Below are positions 40,501 through 46,968 of a DNA stretch of 64,000 nt, piece by piece. The notes beneath the pieces are model-generated. The model was given only the letters and a program-made list of their open reading frames with translations, was not told the origin of the DNA and searched no databases. Origin of the DNA: Parvularculaceae bacterium (GTDB taxonomy: Bacteria; Pseudomonadota; Alphaproteobacteria; Caulobacterales; Parvularculaceae); assembly GCA_021776465.1 (NCBI GenBank), contig JAJFFU010000113.1, positions 62,001 to 126,000 on the forward strand. The letters run 5' to 3'. Every line of letters begins with the position of its first letter. Positions within the stretch are counted from its first letter, which is position 1. A program made the translations under genes and the position numbers.

Positions 40501-40774
40501 ACATTCTGATACCCCAGGCAAGATGGAGACAATAGACCCTGGTGTAGATGTCCAGCCAAGGAAAAGTACACCTTTATCCGCAGATCCTGAAGAAATGGCA
40601 TTCCTTGATGAGAGGGCTAGGGAGCAGGCAGTGCGAGATCCACTTGAACAGACACAATGGGTCGATCCCGTACAAATGCCAGAACCAGAACAGGAAGAGA
40701 AGCAACAGAGTGTGGTGGAGCGCATGGTGAACAGGGCTCCAGATGTTGTAAACACGTTGGCAGATTACTTGTAA
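37520..40774 (+). CDS. Very large presumed virion protein
   Basis: 1084 residues, monocistronic between two terminators. Mostly hydrophilic and Pro/Gln/Glu-rich, probably extended: repeated DIPTIPGL / EIPGLRQM segments near the N-terminus, a helical centre (KALRLWVQATRHIDDIVTME), a Gln-rich spacer, and a Ca-binding thrombospondin-3-like repeat DTDGDGQADDFDGDGVADYY at about residue 793. C-terminus helical. Could be an ejected internal protein or a tail protein; no enzyme motif is seen. Confidence 0.75.
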   Translation: MEIFDLYLNNLRSASTGQEVLQQMRQELTGGEVEPDIQGEINTVVQKAIQEGVEGLDAYEKAVIQQMRPDLLQGYSADATPMGDGYQIQTDIPTIPGLSQAAQYGGDTERVRETTVYDYDPDKTHPNLPSETVELTPGDLMQEELEESFGKHVGPKGTHVEDEHGLLRLKEDPFDAHQPTVEDFVPTQIPEIPGLRQMGMFSTFADNVGVFEGAPELPYEGKSPKPSLRYKTITKDREEEDIKDGPAHGAPGLTPPRFKVRDRERMEERMAQSIPDDFIQTMSSIGGEYLHTLSGGAMGFKFTPTKGTQLRKMYIEKTGAFVQHVGEDGYVVVSPPRNLNEDKLIQAGVGGSGYGDNREGAGVDAGVGDSGAVSKLSAPQIHTVDDRDKDDVMILPHHIGEDQKREMKALRLWVQATRHIDDIVTMERNSQAGNKRHTEIEKFLDLPNGLENYIKTLRPNEAQEAEQHISDKLSPAHAKYFRQNAPHFYPQESGRTDIPRSTNYQEGLGDIAKQWGRDLADSTKDVFRTGPSELQQLRQRNKDRGQAKDPYFWKTPKQKQEMMDQRLPRANESSESPDDTPIEEMDNRPSWERDERMKHDYKAPVDPRDWKGTPPKGGDISMEEAGFPKSTHADPEMEGPDSGQKWSDYSSEAKQYGKKPMQQPEPEETPSVNIPRDDNWKDFLSGDTGEYELQDVDEDEESWGGKTAEVYEESKLQNAPSSAMDPGHKTQEQEYKTEVITDPSFQPQQEEEHPHELIQPQVQAVPPQQVQQPQQVPVQPTAQQGVDTDGDGQADDFDGDGVADYYSTQGYGYNQPFGGVPGQQDPGRFGQWRNMEPRGVDELNPQTNKPEMKYGPSAFLTEKEKKQDQHKPRSTFDREVGKSDPISLENVSKEGPIKEYVEKPERVDRKGPGIQGLAKALQSVEQLAWLDDLQAEDFAMKIWKNNKGLQGAIRSLGAKGLNQWRNYGDNEDKFQQMIEHTGLTRPPQRTDKFQHSDTPGKMETIDPGVDVQPRKSTPLSADPEEMAFLDERAREQAVRDPLEQTQWVDPVQMPEPEQEEKQQSVVERMVNRAPDVVNTLADYL

Positions 40775-40797
40775 GAGATACAACATATCATTACACA

Positions 40798-40829
40798 AGG
40801 GCCTGCTCAAAACGCAGGCCCTTTTTTTT
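40798..40829 (+). terminator. Rho-independent terminator
   Basis: Perfect AGGGCCTGC/GCAGGCCCT stem, loop TCAAAAC, then eight T. Confidence 0.94.
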
Positions 40830-40838
40830 ATTTTCCGC

Positions 40839-40867
40839 TTGATAAACGTGCTATTCTATTGTATACT
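40839..40867 (+). promoter_or_regulatory. Sigma70 promoter
   Basis: TTGATA, exactly 17 bp, TATACT, right after a terminator; starts the accessory region. Confidence 0.85.
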
Positions 40868-40885
40868 TCTATTGAGGTGATAGAA

Positions 40886-41041
40886 ATGAAGAGACATAAA
40901 AAGAAGACAAAGCCATATAAGGTAATAGATGCCGTCATGGAAAATTTAGACGGAATTCGAATTTTCACTGGAATAATGGTGGGTGTTGTGGTATTATTTA
41001 TAGGGAGCGTATTGTACGTTCTTCAGAGCTATCTAGGATAA
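40886..41041 (+). CDS. Small single-span membrane protein
   Basis: 51 residues: basic N-terminus MKRHKKKTKPYK, TM about 28-48 (FTGIMVGVVVLFIGSVLYVL). Start ATG 40886 with ttgaggtgatagaa; an upstream in-frame ATG at 40859 overlaps the -10 and is excluded. Confidence 0.7.
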   Translation: MKRHKKKTKPYKVIDAVMENLDGIRIFTGIMVGVVVLFIGSVLYVLQSYLG

Positions 41042-41057
41042 ACATACGGAGGGTACG

Positions 41058-41300
41058 ATGGGCTTTAGCCGTCGTCAGGGCGACAAGCGTCGTCAGCGAA
41101 TCAAGCAGAAGAAGCGCAAGGGTAAGAAGAAGAAGGAACGAGAGGAAGAGCGTAAGCTTCGTAACCTCCGTCAACAGCTTCGTAGCCCAAATCACGAAAT
41201 TGCCAGTAAGCAAAATAGTGCTGGCTTCATGGGGGACAAGCGCATGAAGCGCAAGAAGGCTCGCCCAAACACCAAGGACTTGTTGAATGAGGATTACTAA
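41058..41300 (+). CDS. Extremely basic small protein
   Basis: 80 residues, about half Lys/Arg in residues 5-45 (RRQGDKRRQRIKQKKRKG). Probably binds nucleic acid, perhaps ribosomes or DNA. Overlaps the next gene by one base. Confidence 0.65.
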   Translation: MGFSRRQGDKRRQRIKQKKRKGKKKKEREEERKLRNLRQQLRSPNHEIASKQNSAGFMGDKRMKRKKARPNTKDLLNEDY

Positions 41301-41485
41301 TGTTTGGAATAAGTAATGGAGAGCACTATGTACAGGTGAGGCACACAGACACTGCTGTTGTTGTGACGTTTGGTGACAACCCTTATTTGTGGGAGCATAT
41401 GCATGAGGCGAGCGGGTTTATGAAGAATCTAATTGCCCAACAGCCTGTGTTGGAGGAAGTGCTTGGTATTGAGATTTTCTGCTAA
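41300..41485 (+). CDS. Hypothetical protein (61 aa)
   Basis: MFGISNGEHYVQVRHTDTAVVV..., beta start and helical end; TAATG overlaps on both sides show a coupled trio 41058-41772. Confidence 0.62.
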   Translation: MFGISNGEHYVQVRHTDTAVVVTFGDNPYLWEHMHEASGFMKNLIAQQPVLEEVLGIEIFC

Positions 41486-41772
41486 TGCCTCGACTATTTC
41501 TGCCAAAAGAATTTACGGATGATGTAGAAGCTCGCGCAACAGCGTGGGAGATTGTCAGAACAATGGTGAGAGATGGGCGAGCAGCCTCTATGAATCAAGC
41601 CATATCCATTTTTAATCAACATGTCAAGCAGAAGAGCATGAGCTACGAAGAACATTGTAAGTTGTCGTACAGATTGTGGGAACTGAAGAAACTTGGCATG
41701 AGTGAAGGTGATGAGGCAAAAAGTATTAGTAAGATGTTGTACGCAGAACCAAGACAGTTTTTCAATGGGTAG
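41485..41772 (+). CDS. Hypothetical helical protein
   Basis: 95 residues, helical (ARATAWEIVRTMVRDGRAASMNQAI, YEEHCKLSYRLWELKKLG). The tRNA-Arg gene begins 4 bases after its stop. Unknown. Confidence 0.65.
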   Translation: MPRLFLPKEFTDDVEARATAWEIVRTMVRDGRAASMNQAISIFNQHVKQKSMSYEEHCKLSYRLWELKKLGMSEGDEAKSISKMLYAEPRQFFNG

Positions 41773-41776
41773 ACAA

Positions 41777-41846
41777 ATCCTCACTGGTGGCCAGTTTTGG
41801 TCCTTCTAAGACTAAAAAGAGAGTTCAATTCTTTCTGGGGATGCCA
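41777..41846 (+). tRNA. tRNA-Arg (TCT), reduced D-arm
   Basis: Acceptor ATCCTCA/TGGGGAT, anticodon arm TGGTC-CTTCTAA-GACTA (TCT, reads AGA), T-arm GAGAG-TTCAATT-CTTTC, encoded CCA. D-arm is only CTGG-TGG-CCAG, giving a 70-base gene. Confidence 0.75.
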
Positions 41847-41859
41847 AAGGAGATAATAA

Positions 41860-42174
41860 ATGAAAGTAAAATATAGAGTTGGCAAGGTGGTGATAGATAA
41901 GAAGATGATTACGTATGATCCAAAACTCCCACCTGTAGCAGAAAAGTTTGTATCTGTTGTTCCATACTACAAGAAGGGAAGCGAGAAGGATGTTTTGTTC
42001 AACACACCGGAAGAAGTGGAGGCATACGTCACCAAGAATCTCGTCCCGCTCAAAGAGAAGTGTGAATACACGAACATTAAATGTTATGTTGATACAATGG
42101 AAGAGAGTGATGATGAAAAATTTTCGGATGATTTTGGAGATTGGGGCGCGTTCGATCAATCGGACGATTTTTAA
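41860..42174 (+). CDS. Hypothetical protein with acidic tail
   Basis: 104 residues; basic N-terminus MKVKYRVGKVVIDKK, C-terminus very acidic (EESDDEKFSDDFGDWGAFDQSDDF). Site aaaggagataata. tRNA-Gln begins 7 bases downstream. Confidence 0.65.
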   Translation: MKVKYRVGKVVIDKKMITYDPKLPPVAEKFVSVVPYYKKGSEKDVLFNTPEEVEAYVTKNLVPLKEKCEYTNIKCYVDTMEESDDEKFSDDFGDWGAFDQSDDF

Positions 42175-42180
42175 ATATAT

Positions 42181-42256
42181 TGCCCTATGGTGTAACGGAT
42201 TAGCATAAGTGTCTTTGAAGCATTTGGAGAAAGTTCGACTCTTTCTGGGGCTACCA
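42181..42256 (+). tRNA. tRNA-Gln (TTG)
   Basis: Anticodon arm AGTGT-CTTTGAA-GCATT (TTG), D-stem GTGT/GCAT, T-arm GAAAG-TTCGACT-CTTTC, encoded CCA. Acceptor TGCCCTA/TGGGGCT has a T-T mismatch at 1-72. Confidence 0.78.
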
Positions 42257-42263
42257 ACAACAT

Positions 42264-42333
42264 AGGGGTCAGCACTGGGTGCAGGATAGCCTCCAAAGCT
42301 ATTGTCGGTGGAGTTCGATTCTCTGGTCCCCTG
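42264..42333 (+). tRNA. tRNA-Trp (CCA), reduced D-arm
   Basis: Anticodon arm ATAGC-CTCCAAA-GCTAT (CCA), T-arm TGGAG-TTCGATT-CTCTG, acceptor AGGGGTC/GTCCCCT with one mismatch, D-arm only GCAC-TGG-GTGC, no encoded CCA. Confidence 0.72.
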
Positions 42334-42352
42334 TTATAAAGGAGAAAAAAAA

Positions 42353-42577
42353 ATGATTGAATCAATGGAAGATTTGGAAGAAGGAATGCGATTTGAATTT
42401 CCTGAAGGGAAGAATATTCATTGGGACGGATCTGATTACGAATGGGTGGAGTTAGAAAATATGCGAGATCAAACATTCCATCTCAAATATAAAATCAGGG
42501 GCAAGCGTGCTAGTGTTTGGATGTTGGTTAGTGCAAAATTTCTTTGGGCAGAACTACAGCATTACGACTGGAGTTAA
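42353..42577 (+). CDS. Small protein with LEEGMRFEF domain
   Basis: 74 residues: MIESMEDLEEGMRFEFPEGKN then WVELENMRDQTFHLKYKIRG. Shares its opening motif with 31708, 47858 and 63890, suggesting a small expanded family in this phage. Strong site aaaggagaaaaaaaa; the earlier ATG at 42302 lies in tRNA-Trp. Confidence 0.65.
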   Translation: MIESMEDLEEGMRFEFPEGKNIHWDGSDYEWVELENMRDQTFHLKYKIRGKRASVWMLVSAKFLWAELQHYDWS

Positions 42578-42583
42578 GCAAGC

Positions 42584-42656
42584 GGGGATGTAGCTAAGTG
42601 GTAAGGCATCAGACTGTCTATCTGAGAATTCGCGGGTTCGAATCCCGTCATCCTCT
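42584..42656 (+). tRNA. tRNA-Asp (GTC)
   Basis: Acceptor GGGGATG/CATCCTC, D-arm GCT..GGC, anticodon arm TCAGA-CTGTCTA-TCTGA (GTC), T-arm GCGGG-TTCGAAT-CCCGT. No encoded CCA. Confidence 0.85.
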
Positions 42657-42661
42657 TTATT

Positions 42662-42729
42662 GCGGTGTAACGAATATCATTGGTCTGACATTGCCTAGGT
42701 GTGGCCAGTGGGGAGGAGATACCCACCGC
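42662..42729 (+). ncRNA. Structured element of unknown type between tRNAs
   Basis: Closing stem GCGGTG/CACCGC around an internal hairpin ATTGGTC/GGCCAGT with inner ACATT/GGTGT. No T-loop consensus, so not a normal tRNA. Followed by TTTTA and the next tRNA. Confidence 0.4.
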
Positions 42730-42735
42730 TTTTAC

Positions 42736-42809
42736 AGACCTATAGTGTAACAGCAGCACGCGGGCCTCTGACGCCTTCAGCCTTGGTGCAAATCCAGGTA
42801 GGTCTGCCA
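42736..42809 (+). tRNA. tRNA-Gln (CTG)
   Basis: Acceptor AGACCTA/TAGGTCT perfect, D-stem GTG/CAC, anticodon stem GGGC/GCCT with loop CTCTGAC (CTG), T-arm CTTGG-TGCAAAT-CCAGG, encoded CCA. Confidence 0.75.
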
Positions 42810-42824
42810 TAAAAGGAGAATGTC

Positions 42825-43262
42825 ATGAAAGTGTTCACGGGACAAGTAAAGACAGTGGTTCAGATTGAACGCCTGGAAGAAAAGCGTCGTTCTCTGGGAC
42901 AGCAACAGCAAACGTTGGAAACTCTTATTAGGGATATTCGTCCAAAGGGGTCAAGACGTTGGTGTGCAGCTAAGGATCGTATTGATCAAAATCTAGCTGA
43001 ACTACATGCTGTAAAGAAAAGAATTAAGAAACTGAAGGATAAGCAGGGGAAGAAGATTAGACCTTTGGTGACAGAGCATGCACTTGTTCGGTATATTGAA
43101 CGGGCTCTTGATATTGATGTTGAAAAAGTGAGGAAGGAAATTCTTGATGAACGTTGCCTTGAATTGATGGGACAACTAAACTATACAAATGCAGAATATC
43201 CTACAAAGAGAGGATATACAGTGGTGCTGCGTGATGGTAAGATTGTGACAGTGAAGGGGTGA
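42825..43262 (+). CDS. Coiled-coil protein with C-terminal HALVRYIERALDID domain
   Basis: 145 residues. Residues 12-85 are coiled coil; residues 88-145 (TEHALVRYIERALDIDVEKVRKEIL...GYTVVLRDGKIVTV) form a module seen in many phage proteins of unknown function, resembling RelE/BrnT-like small beta folds. Start after aaaggagaatgtc. Confidence 0.7.
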   Translation: MKVFTGQVKTVVQIERLEEKRRSLGQQQQTLETLIRDIRPKGSRRWCAAKDRIDQNLAELHAVKKRIKKLKDKQGKKIRPLVTEHALVRYIERALDIDVEKVRKEILDERCLELMGQLNYTNAEYPTKRGYTVVLRDGKIVTVKG

Positions 43263-43265
43263 AAA

Positions 43266-43355
43266 GGAAGGGCAAGCCAATAGGAGGTGGCCACGGATTT
43301 GAAATCCGCTCGGAGAGAGAGACTCGTGCCGGTTCGACTCCGGCTCCTTCCGCCA
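43266..43355 (+). tRNA. tRNA-Ser (TGA), long variable arm
   Basis: Acceptor GGAAGGG/TCCTTCC, D-stem GCC/GGC, anticodon arm CGGA-TTTGAAA-TCCG (TGA), extended variable arm CTCGGAGAGAGAGACTCG as in class II tRNAs, T-arm GCCGG-TTCGACT-CCGGC, encoded CCA. Confidence 0.83.
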
Positions 43356-43363
43356 GAATTATG

Positions 43364-43392
43364 TGGACAAACTAAGAAATGTGGAGTATACT
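43364..43392 (+). promoter_or_regulatory. Sigma70 promoter
   Basis: TGGACA, exactly 17 bp, TATACT, 20 bases before 43412. Confidence 0.8.
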
Positions 43393-43411
43393 TTAAAAAG
43401 GAGATAGAAAT

Positions 43412-43816
43412 ATGAATGATGAAAAGGGATGTTTGCTGCCATCTTTGGCATCGGTTGTTGTTGGGATTTTGATTCTTGTACTAGCATTTGGGGTTCCGCA
43501 CTACCGCGTGTATTCTATGGAGCTAGATGGTAAGGCTCAGCTTGAATCGGCTAAGTGGGAACGACAGATTCAGATCGAAGATGCTAAGGCTAAGCTAGAG
43601 AGTGCAAAGATGTTTGCTGATGCTGAAGTGGAGCGTGCAAAGGGTGTGGCTAAGGCCAATAAAATTATTGGTGATAGCTTGAATGGAAATGAGGCCTACC
43701 TCCGCTACCTCTGGATTCAGGGGTTGCAGGATGGAAGCAGCGAAGTAATTTACATAGCCACGGAAGCAGGGTTGCCAATTCTTGAGGCTAATAGGTTGAA
43801 AAAGGGAGGAAAGTAA
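43412..43816 (+). CDS. Band-7/stomatin C-terminal-like membrane protein
   Basis: 134 residues: TM about 9-29 (LPSLASVVVGILILVLAFG), then a helical segment KAQLESAKWERQIQIEDAKAKLESAKMFADAEVERAKGVAKAN and GNEAYLRYLWIQGL, the pattern of SPFH-protein C-termini such as HflK. The SPFH core itself is missing. Short versions of this kind occur in many phages; they may bind host FtsH-HflKC. Own promoter upstream. Confidence 0.72.
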   Translation: MNDEKGCLLPSLASVVVGILILVLAFGVPHYRVYSMELDGKAQLESAKWERQIQIEDAKAKLESAKMFADAEVERAKGVAKANKIIGDSLNGNEAYLRYLWIQGLQDGSSEVIYIATEAGLPILEANRLKKGGK

Positions 43817-43817
43817 G

Positions 43818-44303
43818 ATGAGTGAAATAGAAATGACAAAAAAGGAAAAAGACAAAGAGCGGGCAAAAGAAGGAGCTTATGTTCATGTCAGAGTAATTGT
43901 TTTGAATAACGTACAACATGATATTAGGTATGATTTAGTGGACAATCAATATTACGCAATGACCACTAACCCTCGCGCAAGAGTAGATATACTTGGCTCA
44001 GATGATGTAGAGCAGCTAATTGACGACCTGTATGAGTATTATGGGCTAGATGATGAAGGAAACAAGGTAGAGGTAGAGGTAGCCAAAATCTTCTTCGGAG
44101 AAGTGTCAGTTAAGGAAGGCCAGAGATACAAGGGAGAGGGTGATATATTTACCGTTGTTGAACTTACTAAGTTTTATACTAATTATAAGGTAGGTGGGTT
44201 TATCATGAAATACAGGTGGGATACTGGCGATGAATTGACTATCACTCTAGGGTATGCAATAGAAGTATTTTCTAAAGGTTTTTGTTTGGAAGAGGACGTG
44301 TAA
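43818..44303 (+). CDS. Hypothetical protein
   Basis: 161 residues, charged N-terminus, centre acidic (DDLYEYYGLDDEGNKVEVEVAKI), C-terminus VKEGQRYKGEGDIFTVVEL resembling the xxEGxxF domain of 31708 and 47858. Overlaps the next start by one base. Confidence 0.65.
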   Translation: MSEIEMTKKEKDKERAKEGAYVHVRVIVLNNVQHDIRYDLVDNQYYAMTTNPRARVDILGSDDVEQLIDDLYEYYGLDDEGNKVEVEVAKIFFGEVSVKEGQRYKGEGDIFTVVELTKFYTNYKVGGFIMKYRWDTGDELTITLGYAIEVFSKGFCLEEDV

Positions 44304-44503
44304 TGCCTACGAAGAAAATTAGAGGTTTGCCAGAATACGACAAGGAAGGGATGAGGCAGATTGATATGGAAGAAATCTGCCGCGACCCAGAGCATAACCC
44401 TCCTAGCATGATGGTGTACCCTCCTGGTGTATATGAACATACGTGCCCTAGGTGCGAAGAGAAGAAGACTTTTACAGTGCGGCCAGTACTGATGGGGATG
44501 TGA
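44303..44503 (+). CDS. Small protein with CPRC motif
   Basis: 66 residues; HTCPRCEEKKTF is half of a zinc ribbon, with an earlier Cys (EEIC). Similar layout (YPPGVYEHTCPRC) is common in phage proteins of unknown role. TAATG coupling to the previous gene. Confidence 0.66.
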   Translation: MPTKKIRGLPEYDKEGMRQIDMEEICRDPEHNPPSMMVYPPGVYEHTCPRCEEKKTFTVRPVLMGM

Positions 44504-44506
44504 AAA

Positions 44507-45061
44507 ATGCTTTGGTTTTTTAGCGACCCACATTTTGATCACGCAAACATCATTAAATATTGTAATCGTCCATTCAAGCATAAAGATGAAATGAATGATG
44601 CTATTATACAAAACATTAATGATAGGGTGAGCAAGGATGACGAATTGTATTGCCTGGGTGATTGGGCTTTTGGTTCTCGCAAGACATTGCTTCAACGATC
44701 ACAAGTGTTTCTCAATAGAATTCACTGCAAAAATGTAACACTGATCAAAGGCAATCACGATGTTAGAGAACAAAAAGAAATTTTCCCTCGTTTCTATGAT
44801 ATGTATACAGTGAAGGTGAGAGAGGGTGGAGAAAAGAAAAACATTGTCTTGTGCCACTATCCTCTTAGGGCATGGGATAAACAGCACCACGGAGCATTTC
44901 AAATTTTTGGCCATTGTCACGGCAATTTGCCTGATGATAGAAAACTTTGGTCGTTTGATGTTGGGCTTGACTGCCACGGCATGGTGCCGCTGAGCTATGA
45001 TGACGTAAAGGAAATTATGAGCCATAAGGAGCCACTAACCGATGTCAGAGGAAGAGGTTAA
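44507..45061 (+). CDS. Calcineurin-like metallophosphoesterase
   Basis: 184 residues with all metal-binding blocks in order: FSDPHFDH, CLGDWAFG, IKGNHD, LCHYPL, FGHCHG. Likely cleaves a phosphodiester or phosphomonoester; substrate unknown. In an RNA-repair setting a 2',3'-cyclic phosphodiesterase or 3'-phosphatase role is possible but not shown by sequence. The next gene starts 20 bases before its stop. Confidence 0.88.
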   Translation: MLWFFSDPHFDHANIIKYCNRPFKHKDEMNDAIIQNINDRVSKDDELYCLGDWAFGSRKTLLQRSQVFLNRIHCKNVTLIKGNHDVREQKEIFPRFYDMYTVKVREGGEKKNIVLCHYPLRAWDKQHHGAFQIFGHCHGNLPDDRKLWSFDVGLDCHGMVPLSYDDVKEIMSHKEPLTDVRGRG

Positions 45062-45437
45062 GTTTGAAACTTTTAGTTTGTCAGAAATTCTAAATGTTGT
45101 TACAGAGCTTCCAGTATTTACACCAGGAAGGTTTATAGATATGAGTCCAGTGTGCTCAGCAGCGATGGGATTTCCTGTTGATTCTGACTACCTCAGATAT
45201 CATTATTATCAGGCTGTTAGAGATTATCTTCTGAATGAAAATGCAGATACTGCTCAGCTTCGTAATATTACATCTAATGATATTAGATTTTTGTTTAAGA
45301 TGGTTGATGGAAAGAATCCTGAAATTCAAATGGAGCAGGCTAAGAAGTGGATGATGCTTGTAAAGGATATTTACAATTTGAAAAACAGTTATGAAGTTTT
45401 GGTAGGAGAATGTATAAAGGAGTATCCAGCAGCATGA
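45042..45437 (+). CDS. Hypothetical helical protein
   Basis: 131 residues, helical, no motif; 20-base overlap with the phosphoesterase gene and 4-base overlap with the next. Confidence 0.65.
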   Translation: MSEEEVKFETFSLSEILNVVTELPVFTPGRFIDMSPVCSAAMGFPVDSDYLRYHYYQAVRDYLLNENADTAQLRNITSNDIRFLFKMVDGKNPEIQMEQAKKWMMLVKDIYNLKNSYEVLVGECIKEYPAA

Positions 45438-45622
45438 GAGGTATTAAAGATTCTTCATGGGAACAAGTGGCTGTCTTACCCGAATTACAGACAAACGGCC
45501 GGCATGTACATGGATATGTTTACGCTATCGATACTCTTGGCCGCATGTTTCGTTCAAACACTACGATTGGTGGCGGCTGGAAGAGAGTAGAAGACCCTCC
45601 TGATGTAGAAGTAGCAGAATAA
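45434..45622 (+). CDS. Small beta protein (62 aa)
   Basis: MRGIKDSSWEQVAVLPELQTNG...GYVYAIDTLGRMFRSN: resembles one blade of a WD/kelch-type or tectonin repeat (WxxV...YAIDxxGRMFR). Start 45434 with aaaggagtatcc; ATG 45410 has no spaced site. Confidence 0.6.
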   Translation: MRGIKDSSWEQVAVLPELQTNGRHVHGYVYAIDTLGRMFRSNTTIGGGWKRVEDPPDVEVAE

Positions 45623-45626
45623 GAGT

Positions 45627-45701
45627 GACGTCTTGGCAGAATGGTCATGCGCCGGGTTGCAACCCCGGAGAAGGATAAGGGTTCGATTCCCCCAGGCGTC
45701 T
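45627..45701 (+). tRNA. tRNA-Cys (GCA)
   Basis: Acceptor GACGTCT/AGGCGTC, D-stem GCA/TGC, anticodon arm CCGGG-TTGCAAC-CCCGG (GCA), T-arm with two A-C mismatches at its base, no encoded CCA. Confidence 0.8.
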
Positions 45702-45704
45702 TAT

Positions 45705-45767
45705 AGCGGGCCAGGATGTAAGGCGCGGGATAGACACGTTCCGAGATGCCGCCTGGGTGTCCCCGCT
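45705..45767 (+). ncRNA. Structured element of unknown type between tRNAs
   Basis: Closing stem AGCGGG/CCCGCT and internal CCAGG/CCTGG, CGG/CCG pairs make a long imperfect hairpin. Like the element at 42662 it ends in CCGCTTTTA just before a tRNA. Confidence 0.4.
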
Positions 45768-45772
45768 TTTAT

Positions 45773-45843
45773 ACGCCACCCGATGATTCGGCTTAGACGC
45801 TACGAACGTTTTTTGATAGGTTTAATTCCTATGTGGTGTGCCA
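45773..45843 (+). tRNA. tRNA-Arg (ACG), reduced D-arm
   Basis: Acceptor ACGCCAC/GTGGTGT, D-arm CCGA-TGAT-TCGG, anticodon arm AGACG-CTACGAA-CGTTT (ACG), T-arm ATAGG-TTTAATT-CCTAT, encoded CCA. Confidence 0.75.
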
Positions 45844-45855
45844 TAAGGAGAAATT

Positions 45856-46029
45856 ATGGAACATTGTCCTGAGTGTGGAGAAGAAACTGTGTGCTATAGA
45901 AGAAGGGTTAAAGGTTTTTTGATTGCCATCCCTCTTTTGCATTGCCAACACTGTTTGTGGACAGAGCATGACCCTCCAGAGAATAGTAATTTAGTTTATG
46001 AAGAAGGAGATAGGTATGAGTTGGACTAA
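45856..46029 (+). CDS. Zinc-ribbon protein (57 aa)
   Basis: MEHCPECGEETVCYRRR...LHCQHCLW: two CxxC pairs about 27 residues apart. Start after ataaggagaaatt, 12 bases downstream of tRNA-Arg. Confidence 0.65.
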   Translation: MEHCPECGEETVCYRRRVKGFLIAIPLLHCQHCLWTEHDPPENSNLVYEEGDRYELD

Positions 46030-46063
46030 AACTAAGCTCTATTAATTGTTCTGTTTCTAAAAT

Positions 46064-46155
46064 TTGGGGTAGCAGGCGTCACTTTGAGATGAATCTAGAA
46101 TATATGCTCTTAGAAACCACCTTCTATTAAACGACAAACCGTCATGTGCCCCTAA
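46064..46155 (+). ncRNA. Possible structured element upstream of tRNA-His
   Basis: TTGGGG and CCCCTAA pair across 92 non-coding bases; internal TCTA/TAGA hairpin. No T-arm. Nothing else is seen in the stretch 46030-46158. Confidence 0.25.
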
Positions 46156-46158
46156 TAT

Positions 46159-46235
46159 GGTGCTTGAAGCCGATAGGTGAGGCGACAGGTTGTGAGCCTG
46201 TTTGTAGTACGGTTCGAATCCGACCAAGCACCCCA
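46159..46235 (+). tRNA. tRNA-His (GTG)
   Basis: Extra G at -1 opposite C73, acceptor GTGCTTG/CAAGCAC, D-stem GCC/GGC, anticodon arm ACAGG-TTGTGAG-CCTGT (GTG), T-arm with one bulged A, encoded CCA. Confidence 0.86.
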
Positions 46236-46254
46236 AAATAAAATGGTTTTTCTC

Positions 46255-46283
46255 TTGAAATAGAGAGCATTATGGTGTATTCT
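46255..46283 (+). promoter_or_regulatory. Sigma70 promoter
   Basis: TTGAAA, exactly 17 bp, TATTCT, 21 bases before 46305. Confidence 0.8.
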
Positions 46284-46304
46284 TTATGTACAGGAGGAAG
46301 GACA

Positions 46305-46955
46305 ATGATGAGTAGCATCGACAGACCGTGGGGAAATCTAGATACAATCATTCTTGTTTTGGTGATTCTATCCGTGCTCTTCGTGTGTATTCCTAGCGCG
46401 TACGCAGCACCACCCGGGCAACACGTGCCAGAGGTGGGGGATGGGCATGTAGAATACTTGCCTAACAAGATGTGGAATAGGCGATACCTACACAAGATTC
46501 AGAAGAAATATACGCCAGCTAACCGATACAAAATCGCATTCAATGTTTTGCATCGATGTGAGCTTGACAATAAATCCCTGCACGAGCTTGTCACTCTCCT
46601 AGGGGACAGGAAGTGGAGGGTGAGGCAGAAGGCGACAAAAGAATTGTGTCAGCGTGCAGGGGCATGGCTCCCCATCCTTGAAAAGATGGTGGCACACGAA
46701 GACCCAGAGATTGCTTGGCGTGTGAAGTATGTAGTGAAGGTGCTCAGAGAATCAATGTACGGCACTGTAGAAACGTGGGCAATTAGGATTATGCTACAAA
46801 CGTATGCAAACTCAGTAATGAATGGCAACAAAAAGATGGTGGAGGAAACAAAAGTGGCCCTACATAACTATGTTAAGCATAGCGGAAATGTGAAGAGGAA
46901 AAGAGACATCCTTCTTTACATCATCAATGTGGCCAAATTGAAAGATAAGAAATAA
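46305..46955 (+). CDS. Exported HEAT-repeat-like protein
   Basis: 216 residues. Signal peptide about residues 14-36 (TIILVLVILSVLFVCIPSAYA) with AYA/AP cleavage site. Mature part helical; RKWRVRQKATKELCQRAGAWLPILEKM and PEIAWRVKYVVKVL look like HEAT repeats. Start 46305 has aggaggaaggaca; the ATG at 46272 overlaps the -10 box. Probably acts in the periplasm or host envelope. Confidence 0.7.
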   Translation: MMSSIDRPWGNLDTIILVLVILSVLFVCIPSAYAAPPGQHVPEVGDGHVEYLPNKMWNRRYLHKIQKKYTPANRYKIAFNVLHRCELDNKSLHELVTLLGDRKWRVRQKATKELCQRAGAWLPILEKMVAHEDPEIAWRVKYVVKVLRESMYGTVETWAIRIMLQTYANSVMNGNKKMVEETKVALHNYVKHSGNVKRKRDILLYIINVAKLKDKK

Positions 46956-46968
46956 TTGGAGAGAGAGT

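Noticed and set aside
46272..46304. Upstream ATG for the exported HEAT-like protein
   Set aside because: It overlaps the promoter -10; ATG 46305 has a good Shine-Dalgarno and puts the signal peptide near the N-terminus.
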